From: CAVIQK01 sp963644945
GTDB taxonomy: Bacteria; Bacillota; Clostridia; Christensenellales; DTU072
DNA length: 64,000 bases
Reading direction: 5' to 3'
Assembly: GCA_963644945.1 (NCBI GenBank)
Contig: CAVIQK010000007.1
Span: 1 to 64,000 of the forward strand
This document shows positions 61,201 to 64,000 of this stretch, piece after piece (positions within the stretch are counted from its first letter, which is position 1; every line of letters begins with the position of its first letter). The notes under the pieces were generated by a model, which worked only from the letters and a program-made list of their open reading frames with translations, was not told where the DNA came from and searched no databases. Both the position numbers and the translations under genes were made by a program.

Positions 61201-62565
61201 TTATCTAGATGCACGACGTTTTTTCTTTTTTACAGGGGACGGAGTCGGCGGACGGTTGCCTGCAGGCACGAACCCCGGTAATTTTTGGTCTTTGTTGCGG
61301 AAGATTTTTGGAAGTATCAGCATTATTACGCCAACCGCCAGACATATCATAACCGGAATGTTCACCGATATTATCGCCGTTTCGTTTTCCATAAAACTTG
61401 TCAGCGACATTGAAAAGTAATTTTGTAAACAATAATCACTCGAAAGTCCATAAGGAATTGCCAAAAATGCCGGCATTATCAACGCAATCAACGAGAAAAT
61501 TATCAACAGTATCGCATAGACGTGGAGTCTTCTTCCCGTATATGTAAACAAACTAAGCACCGATGAGAGAAGTCCTACCACAAGGCAAAGTCCTATGCCC
61601 ACATAGGAATATAGCGTAGCATAAACCGAAATACAATAAATGATTTTATCCTTTTCGTACTGTCCTTCGCTATTTTTCTTTATTTGAAGATAATCGCTCT
61701 TTTCAAAAATAAATCTTGCATAGAAAGCATCTGCTCCGTCGATTTTCTCATTGTTTTTGATAGCAGAAATATCATAAGCCGAAAAAGGTTTTGTTTGGAC
61801 AAGTCCTTTTATAATATCCGCCATTGTTATATCAAGGGTTTGAAGACCGAGTTCTCCGTATAATCTTACTACACCGGGGGCTTCTTCCTCGCCGTCCGGA
61901 ATATACGGCTCATACAATCTTTCTTTGCCTTCCATATAGGAGCCTTGGGGGAAATCTCCGTCGTTTTCTACCAAAAAGTCAAGAGTGTCTTCGCCCAGTT
62001 TATACGAATATAGCGAAACGACATTGATTCCCGATAAACTTGATGAAATGTTTTCAACCGTAGAGGATGGGAAAATCAACGAGAAAAAGAGTATTATCAC
62101 GACAAGCGCAATAAACACGATATTTATTATAGGGAGCGATACTCCGTAATAACGAGTCTTGCGAAAATACTCGTCAAATCTAAAATCCATTTGATCGTAA
62201 GCGGACTCTCTTCCTTTTACGTTCGTGTTTTGAGTTCTAACTCCGGCACGTTTTAATTTTTTATACAAATCTTCACTGCCGTAATTTCCGGAATATAACT
62301 TCTTCTGGACATTTTGATAAGCCTTTTTCTTATCTTTTAGTCTAGCGGTGTGATTGGGAGAACTAGAATCGGCAATTTCACGATCGATTTCTTTTATTTT
62401 GTCATTGACTGCATACAAAAGCATCGACTCGTCACGCTGTTTCCAAGAGTTCGAGTTGGCTTCGAGATTTTCTTGTCTTACAGCCTCATTTCTAGAAAGA
62501 GTCTTTTGGTTTGCCTTCTTTGATATTTTGTTGGTTTTCTTTTTATCGATCTTTTTTTCTGCCAT
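61201..62565 (-). CDS. Membrane protein of unknown function
   Basis: A 454-residue protein: a very basic cytosolic N-terminal region (1-140, Lys-rich with coiled-coil tendency), helix 142-165, an extracellular domain of about 140 residues, three more helices (309-340, 348-372, 398-421), and a basic Pro-rich tail (KKKKRRASR). No family recognised. The start stands only 10 nt from a consensus -10 box and lacks a ribosome site, so the leader is about 4 nt. First gene of the cysE-cysS unit. Confidence 0.7.
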   Translation of the reverse strand: MAEKKIDKKKTNKISKKANQKTLSRNEAVRQENLEANSNSWKQRDESMLLYAVNDKIKEIDREIADSSSPNHTARLKDKKKAYQNVQKKLYSGNYGSEDLYKKLKRAGVRTQNTNVKGRESAYDQMDFRFDEYFRKTRYYGVSLPIINIVFIALVVIILFFSLIFPSSTVENISSSLSGINVVSLYSYKLGEDTLDFLVENDGDFPQGSYMEGKERLYEPYIPDGEEEAPGVVRLYGELGLQTLDITMADIIKGLVQTKPFSAYDISAIKNNEKIDGADAFYARFIFEKSDYLQIKKNSEGQYEKDKIIYCISVYATLYSYVGIGLCLVVGLLSSVLSLFTYTGRRLHVYAILLIIFSLIALIMPAFLAIPYGLSSDYCLQNYFSMSLTSFMENETAIISVNIPVMICLAVGVIMLILPKIFRNKDQKLPGFVPAGNRPPTPSPVKKKKRRASR

Positions 62566-62575
62566 AGCAAATTTT

Positions 62576-62604
62576 ATTATACAATTATTTTAATTAATTG
62601 TAAA
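62576..62604 (-). promoter_or_regulatory. Promoter with ~4-nt leader
   Basis: The minus strand reads TTTACA (62599-62604), 17 bp, TATAAT (62576-62581), then 10 nt to the ATG. Confidence 0.75.
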
Positions 62605-62625
62605 GATTAGTTTTCTAACAATAAC

Positions 62626-63999
62626 CTATCTCTTATCTACAACGTAATTTTTTTCAAATTCATTGTCTGTAATGTGAGTGTCCGAGCATCTCCAAAACTT
62701 CATAATAGGACCTTCGGGACTACCGCTAAAATCATTTTCGGTAATGAAAACTCTGTCAACACCCGTCATATCTACGGCGAAGTTTTTGCCGTTCACGACG
62801 AAAGAATTTTCTTTAATCAAAATATCTTTGTGTACGGGACCTGCAAATTCTTTTGTTTCGGGTTTTACTCTGACTCCGGCATTGCCACATTCCAAAAATT
62901 TATTACCGGTAATCGTAATGTTTCTGACAGGGCCTGACTCAAACCAACTGTTGGCATCGTCTGCTATAAGCACTCCGCTCATTCCTAAATTTTTGAAGGT
63001 GTTGTCGAGAATATTAACTTTGCCTCTCGTGGACACCAAAACGCCTCTCGTCGATATTTTTGCCAAGTAATTTCCGGCATAGAACAAATCGGGGTTTGTT
63101 GACAAATTCTCAATTACGGTTTCTAAACTATTTATTTCGGGAACCTTATCTAGCACAAGCATAAGAGTGTATGCATCTATCGGCACACAGTCCAATACTT
63201 TGGAAGTCCCCACGTCTAGCAAGGTTTTCTTGTTGACAAAAGCAACTTCGTCGCCCTTTTCGAAGGGGTTGAAACCGTATGTTTCTCTATGAGCGAATTT
63301 GACGGTAACCGAATCTCCGTCCACCGATTGAATGGGGAAGTTGATGCCGTGGACATTTATTCCGTCATCGTTGGCGCCTTCAAAATAACTATTGCTTACG
63401 AGTATTTTTCCTCTGCACATATTGAAGTGCAAAAAGTCTGTTATCGATGCAATTATTCTTCCGGAATTTTTGTCCGGAGCAAAACAGCAATAATCAAGAG
63501 ATATATCTTTGCTTTCTTGTGCAACAAGTGCATGCGACATGTTGAATCTTTGGACAACATTTTCAAGATAAACTCCGCTTGATCTGTTTACGACGATTCC
63601 GCATTCGAGTCTTTTTGTATTGATAATTGCATAGGTCGTGCCGACTTCTACAGGGGACGGCAAATAATAACTCACCGAGATTTTACCTTTTCCGTTTTCG
63701 GTAATTTTTCGCATGTTTTTGAAAGGATGTAGTCCGCCTCTCATCTTACCGTCTTTTTGACGAGGAATATATCCGGCAATATTTTTGTCTTTTATTCCCG
63801 AAAACGTCCAATTTTCGCCTTTGAACATGATGTCGTTCCCGACTATTTCATAATCACTGTCTTCATGAACAGTAAAGTCGGCATGCAAAAAACTTTTTGC
63901 GGTACATGTTATTTCCGAACAATATGGTGGACGTTTATGATCTATCTCAACATTTCTAATTCTTATTTTTTCGCATTGGTCTATAAATATATGCGTCAT
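62626..63999 (-). CDS. Beta-helix protein resembling GH110 alpha-1,3-galactosidase, N-terminus beyond edge
   Basis: At least 457 residues, open to the right edge; an ATG is at 63999 but the true start is probably outside, as GH110 proteins are about 600 residues. It has right-handed beta-helix repeats (ITGNKFLECGNAGV, ILIKENSF) and the combination GVYLENV, DFLHFNMCRGKI and NSYFEGANDDGINVHG that I associate with GH110, enzymes cleaving alpha-1,3-galactose of blood group B. Another pectate-lyase-fold glycosidase is possible. It ends 60 nt before the next gene. Confidence 0.6.
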   Translation of the reverse strand: MTHIFIDQCEKIRIRNVEIDHKRPPYCSEITCTAKSFLHADFTVHEDSDYEIVGNDIMFKGENWTFSGIKDKNIAGYIPRQKDGKMRGGLHPFKNMRKITENGKGKISVSYYLPSPVEVGTTYAIINTKRLECGIVVNRSSGVYLENVVQRFNMSHALVAQESKDISLDYCCFAPDKNSGRIIASITDFLHFNMCRGKILVSNSYFEGANDDGINVHGINFPIQSVDGDSVTVKFAHRETYGFNPFEKGDEVAFVNKKTLLDVGTSKVLDCVPIDAYTLMLVLDKVPEINSLETVIENLSTNPDLFYAGNYLAKISTRGVLVSTRGKVNILDNTFKNLGMSGVLIADDANSWFESGPVRNITITGNKFLECGNAGVRVKPETKEFAGPVHKDILIKENSFVVNGKNFAVDMTGVDRVFITENDFSGSPEGPIMKFWRCSDTHITDNEFEKNYVVDKR

Positions 64000-64000
64000 T

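Noticed and set aside
61141..61260. Frameshift between the membrane protein gene and cysE
   Set aside because: The stop and next start are 2 nt apart, both proteins have normal ends, and cysE has full family length.
62566..62625. T-box leader for the cysE-cysS operon
   Set aside because: The gap is only 60 nt and contains a promoter with a 4-nt leader; there is no T-box motif.

Overview
The window is a contiguous chromosomal piece of a low-GC Bacillota bacterium, most likely an uncultivated gut Clostridia (Christensenellales-like is a guess). This rests on the consensus sigma-A promoters, strong Shine-Dalgarno sites, type III glutamine synthetase, TldD/TldE pair, ECF S-component, FeoB-associated Cys-rich protein and BspA-type leucine-rich-repeat surface proteins. 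I see no rRNA, insertion sequence, prophage or CRISPR array.

Layout. 1-840: end of a Cys-anchored lipoprotein gene with an attenuator-like leader. 842-4164: iron-uptake operon (feoA-like, feoA, feoB, Cys-rich protein) divergent from a TetR gene and an iron-type alcohol dehydrogenase. 6110-6595: four tRNA genes (Glu, Met, initiator Met, Val). 6778-17730: rhaD, then a likely operon with an ECF S-component, SDR, lipoprotein, GH95 fucosidase, membrane-anchored unknown, nucleosidase and UDP-sugar 4,6-dehydratase, preceded by a GPH sugar symporter. 17748-23091: tRNA maturation (cca, tilS) divergent from tldD/tldE. 23142-30631: heterodimeric ABC exporter, malQ, and a MerR regulator divergent from a DXS-like transketolase. 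30739-33839: Zn/Cd resistance operon (cadC, HMA protein, P-type ATPase) carrying a macrodomain gene. 34086-36581: rhaB and nagA. 36805-44741: accessory region with a DUF2130 nuclease-like gene, a large BspA protein, tRNA-Arg, and a group of ADP-ribose-related and unknown genes. 44777-48354: CsoR-controlled P-type ATPase and an MFS transporter. 48446-54985: pyrG-purB-purA-guaA and a HAD phosphatase. 55288-57484: type III glutamine synthetase. 57520-63999: DUF3737 protein and flavoprotein, cysE/cysS, a membrane protein, and a beta-helix protein resembling GH110.

How the genes fit together. Several loci deal with fucosylated, galactosylated, rhamnosylated or amino-sugar glycans (GH95, a possible GH110, rhaB, rhaD, nagA, GPH symporter), as expected of a gut glycan user. 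Metal handling is spread over three loci (feo, cad, csoR), each with a palindromic operator candidate.

The most unusual signal is regulatory. Three unrelated promoters (in front of the DUF2130 gene, the ADP-ribosylglycohydrolase, and a two-gene unit of unknowns) share a 22-bp C/G-rich palindrome placed exactly 19 bp upstream of the -10 box, which puts its centre near -42.5. This suggests a small regulon under an unidentified class-II activator, linked to a neighbourhood rich in ADP-ribose-binding or -hydrolysing domains. Two MerR-type promoters with 19-bp spacers, two near-identical TGAA-N6-TTCA operators at the feo locus, three leaderless or nearly leaderless genes, and attenuator-like leaders before a lipoprotein gene and pyrG are further points of interest.
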